A stretch of DNA of 24,530 bases from Folioceros fuciformis (Eukaryota > Anthocerotophyta > Anthocerotopsida > Anthocerotales), in the NCBI GenBank assembly GCA_049999805.1, contig JBNGIO010003247.1, positions 1-24,530 on the forward strand, read 5' to 3'. A model generated the notes under the pieces. The model saw only the letters and a list, made by a program, of their open reading frames with translations, searched no databases and had not been told where the DNA came from. Positions 1 to 9,965 of the stretch are shown in pieces; the stretch's first letter is position 1, and every line of letters starts with the position of its first letter. The translations under genes were made by a program, and so were the position numbers.

Positions 1-123
1 CGTTTTAATGTAGCCAGGACATATTGCTTGTTTCCCTCAACCTTTTTGACATATCTATATATACACATCTTTGCCCTCGGTGTCATGGGTTGCTCAATCT
101 GCCATGAACCTATAAACGGAACA
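1..123 (+). repeat. 5' LTR of the copia element (right-hand part)
   Basis: These 123 bases repeat at 6140-6262 with one mismatch. The segment ends in AACA directly before the primer-binding site. It holds a TATA-like run, TATCTATATATA, near 52-63. It is the right 58 percent of a 213-base LTR. Confidence 0.95.
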
Positions 124-135
124 TGGTATCAGAGC
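124..135 (+). other. Primer-binding site for initiator Met tRNA
   Basis: The sequence TGGTATCAGAGC follows the LTR directly. It is the primer-binding site typical of plant copia elements, complementary to the 3' end of the initiator methionine tRNA, and it would prime minus-strand cDNA synthesis. Confidence 0.95.
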
Positions 136-251
136 CCTGTGGCCTGATCGCCTGGTTCTGCTATGCATAGGCAGTTTGCTTCTTTGGTGTGTTTGTAAAT
201 TGCTTGTTTTTCTAATGGCAATTTGTCTCAAACCCTAGCACACAAGGCAAG

Positions 252-725
252 ATGCCCCGCAGGCAGATCTGCGAGCATTCTTGGCCAGATCTTGATAAGG
301 GAAAAGGAAGACGCTATTCTGAGCCTGACTTTGAGAAGCTATATTATAAGAAGGCAGCATATGCTGCCGAAATCAAAGACAGAGCCCGGTTTCTTGGCGC
401 ATTTCTTGACTCACAAACATCTGCAGCAAACAGCCGTGCATCAGCATCTGATCCTGGACAACTATTCAACGTTCAACCAAACTCTCAACGTCAGCAGAAA
501 TCCAGAACACGTCCAGAAGTTTTTACAGAACATCAGGCTATTCTTAACTCAATCCTGAATATCAAGACAACTGTTCTGGAATACACATCTCGAATAGATA
601 CTGTTCTAATTAGGCAGGAGCAACTTGAAAGGCTGAGAATTTCAGACCTCATGACGATGGCAAAGCAAGAGAGCGACATTAGCAGTCTCAGGGAGCAAAT
701 TGCTCGCCTGTCTGCACCAAACTAA
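252..725 (+). CDS. Leader ORF upstream of gag, unknown function
   Basis: This 157-residue ORF lies in the leader between the primer-binding site and gag, where copia elements usually have no gene. It begins MPRRQICEHSWP. Its middle is rich in Ser, Ala and Gln (roughly residues 54-90), and its last 60 residues alternate hydrophobic and charged positions as a coiled coil would (ILNSILNIKTTVL, then QEQLERLRISD). I recognise no domain. It is in the same frame as gag: its TAA stop at 723-725 is followed by only 24 bases before the gag ATG at 750. It could be a separate protein, an N-terminal extension of gag cut off by a glutamine-to-stop change, or chance coding inside a leader intron. Length and composition favour real coding, but homology is untested. 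Confidence 0.5.
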   Translation: MPRRQICEHSWPDLDKGKGRRYSEPDFEKLYYKKAAYAAEIKDRARFLGAFLDSQTSAANSRASASDPGQLFNVQPNSQRQQKSRTRPEVFTEHQAILNSILNIKTTVLEYTSRIDTVLIRQEQLERLRISDLMTMAKQESDISSLREQIARLSAPN

Positions 726-749
726 TTTGTTCTCGGCTCTGCAGGCATC

Positions 750-3700
750 ATGTCAGGATCAACTAATCTTGACTCAGGATCAGACCGGCTGACTCCGAGT
801 AATTTCGATGCCTGGAGCTTTAGGGTGCGCTGCATCCTTGAGGAGAAATTGCTGATGGAAGTGGTTGATGGCACTGTTCCCAAAAAGGTGACTGGTTAGC
901 CATCTGGAACCATGACACCGAACGGGGTAAATCAAGTACCCTGGACAAGAAAAGATGAGCTTGAGTGGACATACAAAGACAAGAAGGCACGTACCATTCT
1001 GGTGGCCTCTGTCTCGCAGGAAATGATTCCTCATATAAAGTTGACGCAGTCTTCAAACGAGGTCTGGTCACTGTTATCAGAAACCTATAAGTCGAAGGAT
1101 AAGATAACTGAGGCAACTGCAACCCTGCAATTTCAGACACTTCGTATGAGAGAAACTGATTCTGTTGAGAGTCATGTTGCTAAGTTTAGGGCTGCTAGAG
1201 CCAAACTAGCTTCTTGCGGAGTGATCACAGCTGAGTCAAGAGCAGCAGTACAATTATTGCTCTCTCTCCCACCAAGCTTTGAACAGTCCAGTGCTAGCAT
1301 CCAAACATCAGCTGTTGTCACCCCTACTACAGCAACCACTCCTTCCTCATCTAATCTTACTGTTCAGAAGGTCGTAGCAGCCCTTTTACAGTTTGAAGCA
1401 AACAGAAAGCATATGAAAGGAGGTAGTTCTTCTGCGTCACATAGACAGAGTGACACTGCCCTCTTCTCTGGGAGGGGTAGAGGACGTGGCAGGGGGAGAG
1501 GTAGAGGCAGAGGGGGCTTTGGGAGAGGTAGAGGTCAGTTTCAGCCTTCTACCCCAGCTAGTTCACATCCCAATTCCAATTCCTCGTCTACCACCAAATC
1601 AGGAAATTGTAACTACTGCGGCAAACCTGGTCACTGGATAAAAGACTGTCATAAAAGAATCAGAGATGAAGGTGCTAAAGGCAAACATCCTGCTGAGGCT
1701 CATACTGCTCGAGCCTCCACTCCAGGACTGCTAGTTGCGTGCCTTACCTCATCTAGAAAGGACTGTCAGAGATGGTATCTGGACAGTGGAGCTTCGAACC
1801 ATATGTGTTCTAGGAGAAAGTCCTTCATTACGTATGAAGCTTTTCCGACATGTCACCAGACAGCTGTTGTGTTAGGTGACAACTCGACAATTCCAATAAA
1901 AGGAATAGGCACAATACAAGTTACCTTACAGGATGGTAGTTTTCTGCTTTTGGAGAATGCTTTACATGTTCCTGCCATTACCAAGAATCTTGTTAGTACA
2001 ATGGCACTTGGGAAAACTAACAAGTATAGAATTACATTCGAAGGAGTGGAGTGTACCATTTATAGGCTGACAGCACCTTCAGTCATCATTGCTCGTGGGA
2101 AACCACAGTTCGATCTGTATCTGCTGGATTTTGTCTCAGACTTGCCATCGAATGAGTTTTCTGCACCTCCCACCAGTACGAATGTTATTAAGCAACCTTC
2201 AAATGCCTTTAAGTGGCATTGTAGACTTGGACACCCGAATATCAAAGCTATGAGGCGACTGTTGAAGGAGAAAATGGTAACAGGTTTTGTTGAGGGTGAG
2301 TTACCTGATCTTGACTTATGTGTTGCCTGTGTCCATGGCAAACAGTTTAAGTCACACTTTGGCAGCGGAAATCCTCGTAAAGCTACAGAACTGCTGGATC
2401 TGGTTCATACCGATATTTGTGGACCAATGTCAGCTACCTCATGGGGAGGAGCTCGGTATTTTGTTGTATTTGAAGATGACAGATCCCACTTCACTGTCAC
2501 TGAGCTCCTTCGTCACAAGAGTGAGGTGTTCTCCAGCTTTAAGCGTTATCTGGCATATGCAGAACGACAAACAGGCTTTAAGCTTAAGTGTATTCGTTCG
2601 GACAATGGGAAGGAGTACCTTTCCAATGCTTTTCAAGAGTACTGTCAGGAGAAGGGGATTACCAGGCAGTTGACAATCCCGTATCATTCTGACATGAATG
2701 GGCGTGCTGAACGCCGCCACAAGACTATTCAAGATGCTGCAAGGTCACTTCTTTATGAAGGGAGGCTGCCAATACGCTTCTGGGCAGAAGCTGTCCAGGT
2801 AGCCACTTACTTGCAGAATAGGTCAGCTGTTTCTTCCTTACAGGGTATCACACCTTTTGAAGCCTGGACAGGAAGCAAACCCGATTTGTCACATCTTAGA
2901 GTCTTTGGCAGCACTGCATATTCGCACATTCCTGATCAGCTACGTCATAAGTTTTCTTTTAAGTCTAAAAGACACATCTTCATAGGATACACTCCGGGTA
3001 TTCATGGCTACAAATTGTTCGAACCTGTCACAAGGAAGGTGATCCATGCAAGGACTGTTGCGTTTGATGAACGTCTTGTACTGTCCGTTCCTTCCCACTC
3101 CTTTAGTGACTTTCTCGACGAAGAAACTGTTGAACTTGAGCACTCTGTAGATGCAGGGGAGGAACCACAAGATATCATTAGTTTTTCCGACATAGACCCT
3201 TCTGATTTAGTACAAGATCCTGCACAACTGCCCTTACCGCCTGCTAATCCAGACCCTGGCCAACCCCCGCCAGCCCCTGATGAGAGGTCGTATGGAGATG
3301 ATCAGCCTCCCTTGCTCCCACATGATCAGTTAGATGTTGATGATGATCCTGTCCGCCCTGTCCCGTTACATGATGAGCTGTCTGAGGCCTGGTCTGTGGA
3401 TGACCCCGTGGAGTATGTTATTCCTGTCCCTCAGCCAGAACCCCCTAGGCGCTCTACCCGAATTCGGAGACCACCAGAACAGTGGAGAGAGCCTCCTTAC
3501 AGGATTGAAGATTTCAAGAAAGTACCTCGTCCCCATGGTTCTGGCTCTGATGAGGTAGTTGTCGACATGGTGAATCTTTCTCTCAATCCAGGCTATGAGC
3601 CTTCTACTTATGCTGAGGCCATTAGCGGACAAGACGCTACACACTGGAAAGCGGCTATACAGTCGGAGTATGACTCCCTTATACAAAACAACATGTGGGA

Positions 3701-4970
3701 GCTCTGTCCTCCGCCTGTGGGGAGGAAGATAGTTACCTCAAAATGGGTGTTTAAACTCAAATACAAAGCTTATGGAAGCATAGCCAGGTACAAGGCTAGG
3801 TTAGTAGCCTGTGGTTTCTCACAAGTCCCTGGTTTAGACTATCATGACACCTTCTCCCCTGTTGTAAAGGCTCAGTCCCTGAGAGTTCTGTTTGCTATGT
3901 TTGCTTTCTTTTCCCTGCACATCCACCAAATGGATGTTAAAACGGCATTCCTACATGGGAAATTAGAGGAAGAGATCTTCATGCAGCAGCCTGAGGGATA
4001 TGAGCTTACCGGAAGTGAGGATTGGGTGTGTAAGCTCTTGAAGACCTTATATGGTCTCAAATAGAGTCCTCGTGCGTGGTACGAGTGTATAGATGAATTT
4101 TTGATAGGTCTAGGCTTCCTTAAAAGCGTTGCTAACACAAACGTGTATCTTCTGCAAGAGAAAGGTGGTTTTGTTATTTTGGCACTCTATGTAGATGATT
4201 GCAAGTTGTCTGTTCAGCAGTCTCCACAGACTGCCCAAGAGAAGCATGAGATGGAGGCTGTGCCATACGCATAAGCAGTGGGGTCACTCATATTTTGCTC
4301 AAATCACACTCGACCAGATGTTGCTCTGCCAGTTAGTTTGGTGTCCCAATACCTGAAGTAGCCAGGCAGAGCCCATTGGTCAGCAACCAAGAGAATTCTG
4401 AGGTATCTCAAAGGGACTAGTGGCCATGGAATTCACTACACAAGACGAAGCGATGGAGAGGAAGACCTTACCCTCATAGGATACTGTGATGCTGACTGGG
4501 CTGCGGACCAAGACACGAGAAGGTTAGTTTCCGCCTATGCCTTCTTGCTTGCAGGTGGAGCAGTTACATGGTCGTCGAAGAAACAAACAACTGTTTCCTT
4601 ATCTTCCACCGAAGCAGAATATTCTGCTCTGACTCAAGCTGCGAAGGAAGCAATCTGGCTGCGACGACTCCTAGCGGATTTGGGTCAGGAGCAGCAGAGT
4701 CCCACAATTATCTATTGTGACAACCAGTCTGCCCTTGCTCTAGCTCGGAATCCAGTTTACCATGCCCGGACTAAGCACATAGAAGTGCATCACCACTTTG
4801 TGAGGCATGCAGTTGAGACGAAACAGGTGAGGTTAGAGTATATTCCAACTGAGCAGAATGCGGCAGATATACTTACCAAAGCATTACCTAGGTTGAAGCA
4901 CCATCAATTCAAAGAGTCTTTAGGAGTCTTAAGTCCACTTCACGTCACAGACAAGTCCAGCCGTAAGTGA
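750..4970 (+). pseudogene. Copia gag-pol polyprotein, degraded
   Basis: One frame runs from ATG 750 to TGA 4968-4970. In order: a UBN2-like gag; an Arg-Gly-rich RNA-binding stretch (about 1470-1540); a CCHC zinc knuckle, CNYCGKPGHWIKDC (1608-1649); protease with LDSGASNHM (near 1780); integrase with its HHCC finger (about 2214-2335) and the DDE residues in HTDICGP, RSDNGKEY and GRAERRHK; reverse transcriptase with DVKTAFLHG and YVDD (4188-4199); and RNase H with SSTEAEY, YCDNQSA and HIEVHHHF. Four in-frame stops break it: TAG 897, TAG 4062, TAA 4272 and TAG 4359. Right after YVDD about 80 residues usual for copia RT are missing, an in-frame deletion near 4200, so this copy cannot make an active RT. 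A basic residue usual in the RT motif ARLVA(K)GF is Cys here. Confidence 0.92.
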
Positions 4971-5051
4971 GGAAACTACTGTGAGGCTGATAAGTAGGTA
5001 TCAAGGTCAGAAACTTATGCTACTTTCTAAGTCCTACCTACTAGTGCCAGC

Positions 5052-5805
5052 CTATGATGATCCCTTGTCTTCAGAACTGGAAGGTGACAGGAATTTAGAT
5101 CTGCCTCTCCTGTCTGCCTGTTGCAGGCCAACAAAATTGGGATCAAAGTCTGGCCCTTCGTCATTGGTCTCTTCGTCTGTTTCATCAGTCCAGTTGACAC
5201 CAGCCTCCTCAGCCATCCTCTCCCTGGATACTGTTGTCATAATCGAATCATTTGGTCAGAACTTTACTACAGCAGGTCACACCACGACAATAGTGGGAGT
5301 AGCATAGACAAGCTGCGAATTTTGCCATACCGTAGAAGGAGATGAAGTTCCCGTCGTGGCCTCCCCATCTCCACCAATTCTGCCGAAACATCATGATTTT
5401 AGTTGTTGGGCAGATGTACACCTCCGGCGTTCCAGGGTCGTCAACACCGTCACCGTCAGTGACTACTCTTCTTCCCTGGTATAGATGCCCTGTCGGAAGC
5501 TTGTACTCCCGAGCCTGGAAGTCCTCTAGCAGCACAATCTGGTCAAGACCTTCAGTTAGCTTCTCAGTTCTAGTTTTCCCATAGTTGAAGGAGCGAGGAG
5601 CAGAATTAGAGGTCAAAGCACCAGCTCTCCTTAGGTCAGAGACTTCCTTGGCCAGCTTCTCTTCCCTCACCTTCGCTTCCCGTAGCAGTTTCTGCCAGTA
5701 TTTGGCTCCACCTCTGTCAGCCACTCTCCAAGCAGGTTCCCCATCAGCATGGACCGGACACGGCGGCAAATCTGCAGCAGGACATGAGCAGATTTTGTGC
5801 CTCAT
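5052..5805 (-). CDS. Antisense ORF inside the copia element, spliceable, unknown function
   Basis: On the minus strand between pol and the 3' LTR, an ORF starts with ATG at 5805 and stays open to 5248. A GTATGG donor (exon end 5331) and an acceptor ending GACAACAG (exon start 5230) define a 100-base intron, 5231-5330, with a CTGAC branch-like site. Removing it joins the frame to a second open stretch ending TAG at 5052-5054, giving 475 + 179 = 654 nt and 217 residues. The N terminus has a Cys/His cluster (CSCPAADLPPCPVH), then a basic coiled-coil-like helix (about residues 36-62), a Trp-rich patch (FRQNWWRWGGHDG), and an acidic tail. I recognise no family. Extra antisense ORFs at this position are known in some plant LTR elements. 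It may be a captured host gene; an antisense intron would survive reverse transcription of the sense RNA. Confidence 0.55.
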
Positions 5806-6040
5806 GGCTTGAATCCCTAGTGTTTCTCTTGTTGCTAGGGCGGCTGCAGAGAGGCGTTGTGAAGGCAGTGGTCCGTTCTCAGAGGCGCACTGGAATCCGC
5901 CGAGGCTTGCATCGTCAGAAGCTGACAGGTCAATCGGAGCTGCGTGAGCTGGTGTATTCGACGCGAGAGAGAAGACTGTGCCTGAGCGTACATCGACCTT
6001 GTTGTACCCGGTGGTTAATTGTTATATCCGTATATCCAAT

Positions 6041-6049
6041 GAGAGGGGG
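6041..6049 (+). other. Polypurine tract of the copia element
   Basis: GAGAGGGGG lies directly before the TGTTGATT start of the 3' LTR. This is the position and composition of a plus-strand primer, and it fixes the LTR start. Confidence 0.9.
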
Positions 6050-6262
6050 TGTTGATTATTTAATTAATACTTATAGAGCATTGTATATACCTAGGGCACC
6101 GTTCATAACCCTAGATGAATGTTAGTTGGTAGTTGTAACCGTTTTAATGTAGCCAGGACATATTGCTTGTTTCCCTCAACCTTTTTAACATATCTATATA
6201 TACACATCTTTGCCCTCGGTGTCATGGGTTGCTCAATCTGCCATGAACCTATAAACGGAACA
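6050..6262 (+). repeat. 3' LTR of the copia element (213 bp)
   Basis: The LTR begins TGTT and ends AACA, a 4-base terminal inverted repeat, and follows the polypurine tract. Its last 123 bases match 1-123 except for A6187. A TATA-like run lies near 6191-6202. On the opposite strand, CTATAAGT (6069-6076) could serve as a TATA element for the antisense ORF that starts at 5805; that is speculation. Confidence 0.95.
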
Positions 6263-6263
6263 G

Positions 6264-9009
6264 CCATCAAGAGCGCCACATAGATTGTCGCTAGATGAGC
6301 TTCAAGAATTGAAGAGACAAATGTCTAACTTGTTAGCCAAGGGCTATGTTAGAGTCTCAAAATCCCCTTGGTGCGCCAGTATTGTTTATGCGAAAGAAGA
6401 ATGGAGGATTAAGGTTATGCTTGGATTACAGAGCACTCAACCAGATAACAGTCAAAAATTCCTATCCTTTGCCAAGGATAAATGATATGTTTGACAAGTT
6501 GAAAGGTGCTAAGTATTTTACCAGACTGGATTTGATGGCTAGTTATTACCAGATTCGCATCGCAGAAGGACATGAATACAAAACTCCTTGTAGGACAAGG
6601 TATGGATCTTTTGAATTTCTAGTCATGCCATTTGGACTCACTAATGCACCAGCCACATTTCAGACTCTCATGAATAGTATATTCAGAGATCTGTTGGATG
6701 AGTGTGTTGTGATCTATTTGGATGACATTTTGATATTCAGTTCTACCTTAGAGGAGCATGTCCAACACTTGAAGAAAGTGTTGGAAAGGTTAAGGGCAAA
6801 TTCTTTGTTCTTAGCTATAACAAAGTGTGACTTTGTTAAGGAAGAAATAGACTTCCTTGGATTCAATGTCTCTGCGGATGGAATCAGGATGGATCCTGAT
6901 AAGGTAAAAGCCATACAGAGTTGGCTGCCACCAAGCAATGTGCATGAAGTGCTTATATTTTTAGGATTGGCTAGCGTGTACAGAAGATTTGTACCAATGT
7001 TTGCCAAAATTGCTGCCCCATTAACTGATCTCTTGAAGAAGGTGAAGACATGGAAGTAGGATGAAGAATGTCAAAGGGCATTTGAGTTTCTCAAGTTGAA
7101 ACTCAGCACTACCCCAGTACTAGCAATCTATGATCCAAAGAAATATATAGAAGTGTATACTGATGCGTCAGATACAGCTATTGGAGGAGTGCTTATGCAA
7201 GAAGGTAGGCCAGTGGCTTACGAACCAAGAAAGTTGCATGAACATGAGAGGAAATACCCCACATATAAGAAGGAGATGACAGCCGTCATCAATTGTCTCA
7301 AGATTTGGAGACACTATCTTCTTGGAAGATCTTTTGTGCTGTACACAAATAATGTAAGTACAAGCTTCTTTTCTAATCAGCTGCGACTAAATGCTAGACA
7401 AGCTAGATGGCAAGATTTCCTAGCGATGTATGATGTAGAGATTAAGTACAAGCCAGGGAAGGAAAATCTCGTGGCAGATGCTCTTAGTCGCAAGCAGGAG
7501 TTGAGTTTAATGTCTGTTTTTAAGCTGAAGAATCCTAAGCTAGCTACAACACAGATGGTGATTGAGCCAAGGGACACTCACACGCAGATTAAGGAGGCTT
7601 ATTTGCATGATCCATTAATGCAAGATTGGATCAACGAGATAGAGCAACCGGGGTCTAAGTTTAAGCTTAGAAATGGCTTGTTAATGTTCAAGCAAAACAG
7701 GATTGTGATTCCTGATTCTCAAGAGTTGAGAAAAAAGTTGCTTGCAGAATGTCACGATGTGCTAAGTGCTGGTCATCGGGGAATTGACACAACTTATGAG
7801 AAGTTGAAGAAGCTGTTTTACTGGCCTGGAATGTACAAACATACTGTAGAGTATGTGAAGTCTTGTGTAGACTGTCAGCAGGATAAAGTAGAGCAGACAA
7901 ATCCACGAGGTTTGTTGCAACCCCTACCTATTCCAAGTGGGCCTTGGAAGAGTATATCAATGGATTTTGTTATGCCATTGCCACCCAGTAATGGATACAC
8001 AGCTATCATGACAGTTGTTGATAGGTTCAGCAAGCAAGCACACTTTATCCCCACGAAGAAGCAAGTGAAGGCTTTAGAAGTTGCTCAATTGTTTAAGAAG
8101 CATATCTATGTGTTACATGGATTGCCTATGCAAATTGTGAGTGATAGAGATCCCTGATTCACAACGGAACTTTGGCAACAGCTTATGAAGAGCTTGGGAG
8201 TGCAACTATGTCTAAGTACAGCATATCACCCTAATACAGATGGATCTACATAAAGAGCAAACAGAATCCAAGAGGAATACTTACGACACTATGTACAAAT
8301 GGACCAGAGGAACTGGAGTAATCATCTTGAGGATGCAGAGTTTTGTTATAATAATACTGTACATAGCTCCACAGGCTATACACCTTTTCAGATGACAGGT
8401 AACGAAGCAATGGACGCAGTTTCCATGTTGAATGCTGACGTGTTTGAGACAGTAGCAAGAGAACCACGTGAATTTATTGAGCAGTTAAGCGCCAGGCATG
8501 AAATTGCTAAGAGGATTTTGGCCAAAGCTCAAGACAGGCAAAAGAAGTTTGCTAATAGGCACAGGAAAGAGGCAGAATTTCAAGTGGGTGACAAGGTTTG
8601 GGTAAAGTTGAAACACTTCCCAGTACCTCAAGGATTGTCCCCAAAGTTAAGGCCTAAGTATGGAGGTCCTTTTATAGTTCTGAAGCGCATTGGGAATGTG
8701 GCTTACAAACTACAACAGCCTAATTGGATCTTCTCTCATGATGTGTTTCATGTCTCTTTGCTGAAACCGTTTGTGATTTCGAAAGAGAATGAAGACATGA
8801 ACAGGAAAGACTATGTTATCCTGGTTCAATATAACCATAGTCTGCAAGAGATTGTTGAATTTCTAGCAGAAAGAGAAGTGCCTTCTGTCCGTGGTAATGT
8901 TCTAGAGTATCTAGTAAGACTTCGTGATTTTGCAGATCCTGTCTGGGTTTCACTTCAAGATGTGCAACAAGGATCATGGATGATCTCACGTTATACTGCA
9001 GGTTATTGA
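6264..9009 (+). pseudogene. Gypsy pol (RT, RNase H, integrase, chromodomain), degraded
   Basis: The first frame (from 6264, LSLDELQELKRQMSNLL) changes at about 6371, at SPWC, where two bases appear lost. The main frame then carries RT (LDLMASYYQIRI, MPFGLTNAPATFQ, YLDD at 6715-6726), RNase H (YTDASDTAIGG), integrase with an HHCC finger (about 7750-7880), the core (SMDFVMPLP, VSDRDP) and VFHVSLLKPFV. Stops are TAG 7057, TGA 8155 and TAA 8251. A RNase H Asp normally found in a T-D-x motif is Asn (codon 7348-7350). The C-terminal stretch with EYLVRLRDF resembles a divergent chromodomain, so I call it a chromovirus. The frame ends at TGA 9007-9009; the +1 frame stays open to 9052, so a second small frameshift is possible. 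The copy is dead. Confidence 0.92.
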
Positions 9010-9030
9010 GGACAATGACATCTTCCTAGT

Positions 9031-9041
9031 GGGGGAGAGAG
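9031..9041 (+). other. Polypurine tract of the gypsy element
   Basis: The purine run GGGGGAGAGAG lies four bases before the TGGCA start of the LTR, the place expected for the plus-strand primer. Confidence 0.75.
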
Positions 9042-9044
9042 TAA

Positions 9045-9525
9045 TGGCATAAGGTGGTATAAGTGAAACAAGGTGAAAGTTAAAAGTAGAAAGGTGAAAG
9101 CTAAATCTAGAGCTGTCTTGATGAAGAAGCAAGTATGCTTCTTGTTGCCTTTGGAAACAAAATGTGTGTTCTAGGCAAAACCTCCTAAGAAAGATGGAGT
9201 TGTAATGACCACTAGTATTCTAAGATGAGTGGTGTGTATCATTCCTAGCTTTAGCAGTGGCTTAGCTGTGGAGTATAAATAGGCCAGTGTTAGGTTCCTT
9301 AAGGAGTATAAATAGGCTAGTCTTAGGTTCTTAAGGATATACTGTGATACACTGATACACAAAGAGGCAGACAGTGAGAAGTCTAGCCTTAAGGCATAGC
9401 TGTGGAGGGCTTGAAGAGCAAGCTTGTCAGATAGAGTCGAGGGCAGTAGCCAGTGGGGCGTAGATCGCCAGACTCTTTGTAAGTATCTGGAATAAAGAGC
9501 AGTACCTAGAGGAGGTGGTTTGCCA
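9045..9525 (+). repeat. 3' LTR of the gypsy element (about 481 bp)
   Basis: I place the LTR from TGGCA (9045-9049) to TGCCA (9521-9525), a perfect 5-base terminal inverted repeat. It follows a purine tract, contains two TATAAATA boxes, and has AATAAA at 9491-9496. No second LTR copy is in the window, so the ends rest on these signals only. Confidence 0.75.
9271..9335 (+). repeat. Tandem duplication of the LTR TATA-box segment
   Basis: Two adjacent copies of about 32-33 bases (9271-9303 and 9304-9335) both begin GAGTATAAATAGGC and end CTTAAG; they differ at a few positions and by one base in length. Each holds TATAAATA, so the LTR promoter core is doubled. Confidence 0.9.
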
Positions 9526-9965
9526 ATGAGTGAATTGTAAGTGGAGGCCGTTGCAGATTCGAGGCCGTTGCTTCGTTTTACGCTGTGTAAGGAAGGGGTA
9601 AGGAAGGGGGCTGTTACGCTACTTTGCTATGAGATTACGCGTTTAAAGTTTTTTGATCAAACACAAGTTCGTGTACGATGTTGTCTCAGGGTCTTTTCTC
9701 ACAGACACATCGTGGTCTTTTATATGCCAGTCTATCCCTCGTCGAAATTCCTGAGCGTCTTCAACTGAGAAAAAGCTGCAAGGCGTGAGTGGAAGGCAAA
9801 ATTCTACCCCGCGTCCTCTACCACTGATGGTTGTTCCTTGAACGGCGGCAACAACTGGTCCACTACCAGGCTCACCTACCAAATCTGAGTAGGCAGGCGT
9901 TACGATCGTTCTGCACTTACTCCTGGAGCTTTCTGAGCTACGTGGTTCTTGAGGAGGGCTTGATT
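9526..9965. other. Short interval between gypsy LTR and NMNAT stop
   Basis: This 440-base stretch is the 3' flank of NMNAT (minus strand) facing the gypsy LTR. GAGGCCGTTGC occurs twice at 9544-9571 and TAAGGAAGGGG twice just after. A minus-strand open frame at 9643-9882 has no recognisable motif; I treat it as untranslated. Confidence 0.6.

Larger units (their letters stand above)
1..6262 (+). mobile_element. Ty1/copia LTR retrotransposon, nested in a gypsy element
   Basis: The window opens inside the 5' LTR and the element ends with its 3' LTR at 6262. The order is LTR, primer-binding site, leader ORF, gag, protease, integrase, reverse transcriptase, RNase H, an antisense ORF, polypurine tract and LTR. 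Integrase before reverse transcriptase is the copia order. The 123 LTR bases that can be compared (1-123 against 6140-6262) differ at one site, G48 against A6187, which suggests a recent insertion or LTR conversion. The first 90 bases of the 5' LTR and the left target-site duplication lie outside the window; the five bases after the element are GCCAT. Confidence 0.95.
6263..9525 (+). mobile_element. Ty3/gypsy (chromovirus-like) retrotransposon, 3' part
   Basis: Directly after the copia LTR the reading frame continues in the middle of a gypsy reverse transcriptase, followed by RNase H, integrase, a chromodomain-like tail, a polypurine tract and a 3' LTR. RT before integrase is the gypsy order. 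The missing gag, protease and start of RT should lie left of position 1, beyond the copia 5' LTR, so the copia element landed inside this one and is younger. The five bases after the LTR are ATGAG, the candidate target-site copy. Confidence 0.92.

Noticed and set aside
5342-6125. Plus-strand ORFs between copia pol and the 3' LTR
   Set aside because: They are short, in changing frames and complementary to the longer antisense ORF.
9643-9882. Minus-strand ORF downstream of NMNAT
   Set aside because: It follows the NMNAT stop, has no motif and no plausible exon partners; taken as 3' UTR or flank.
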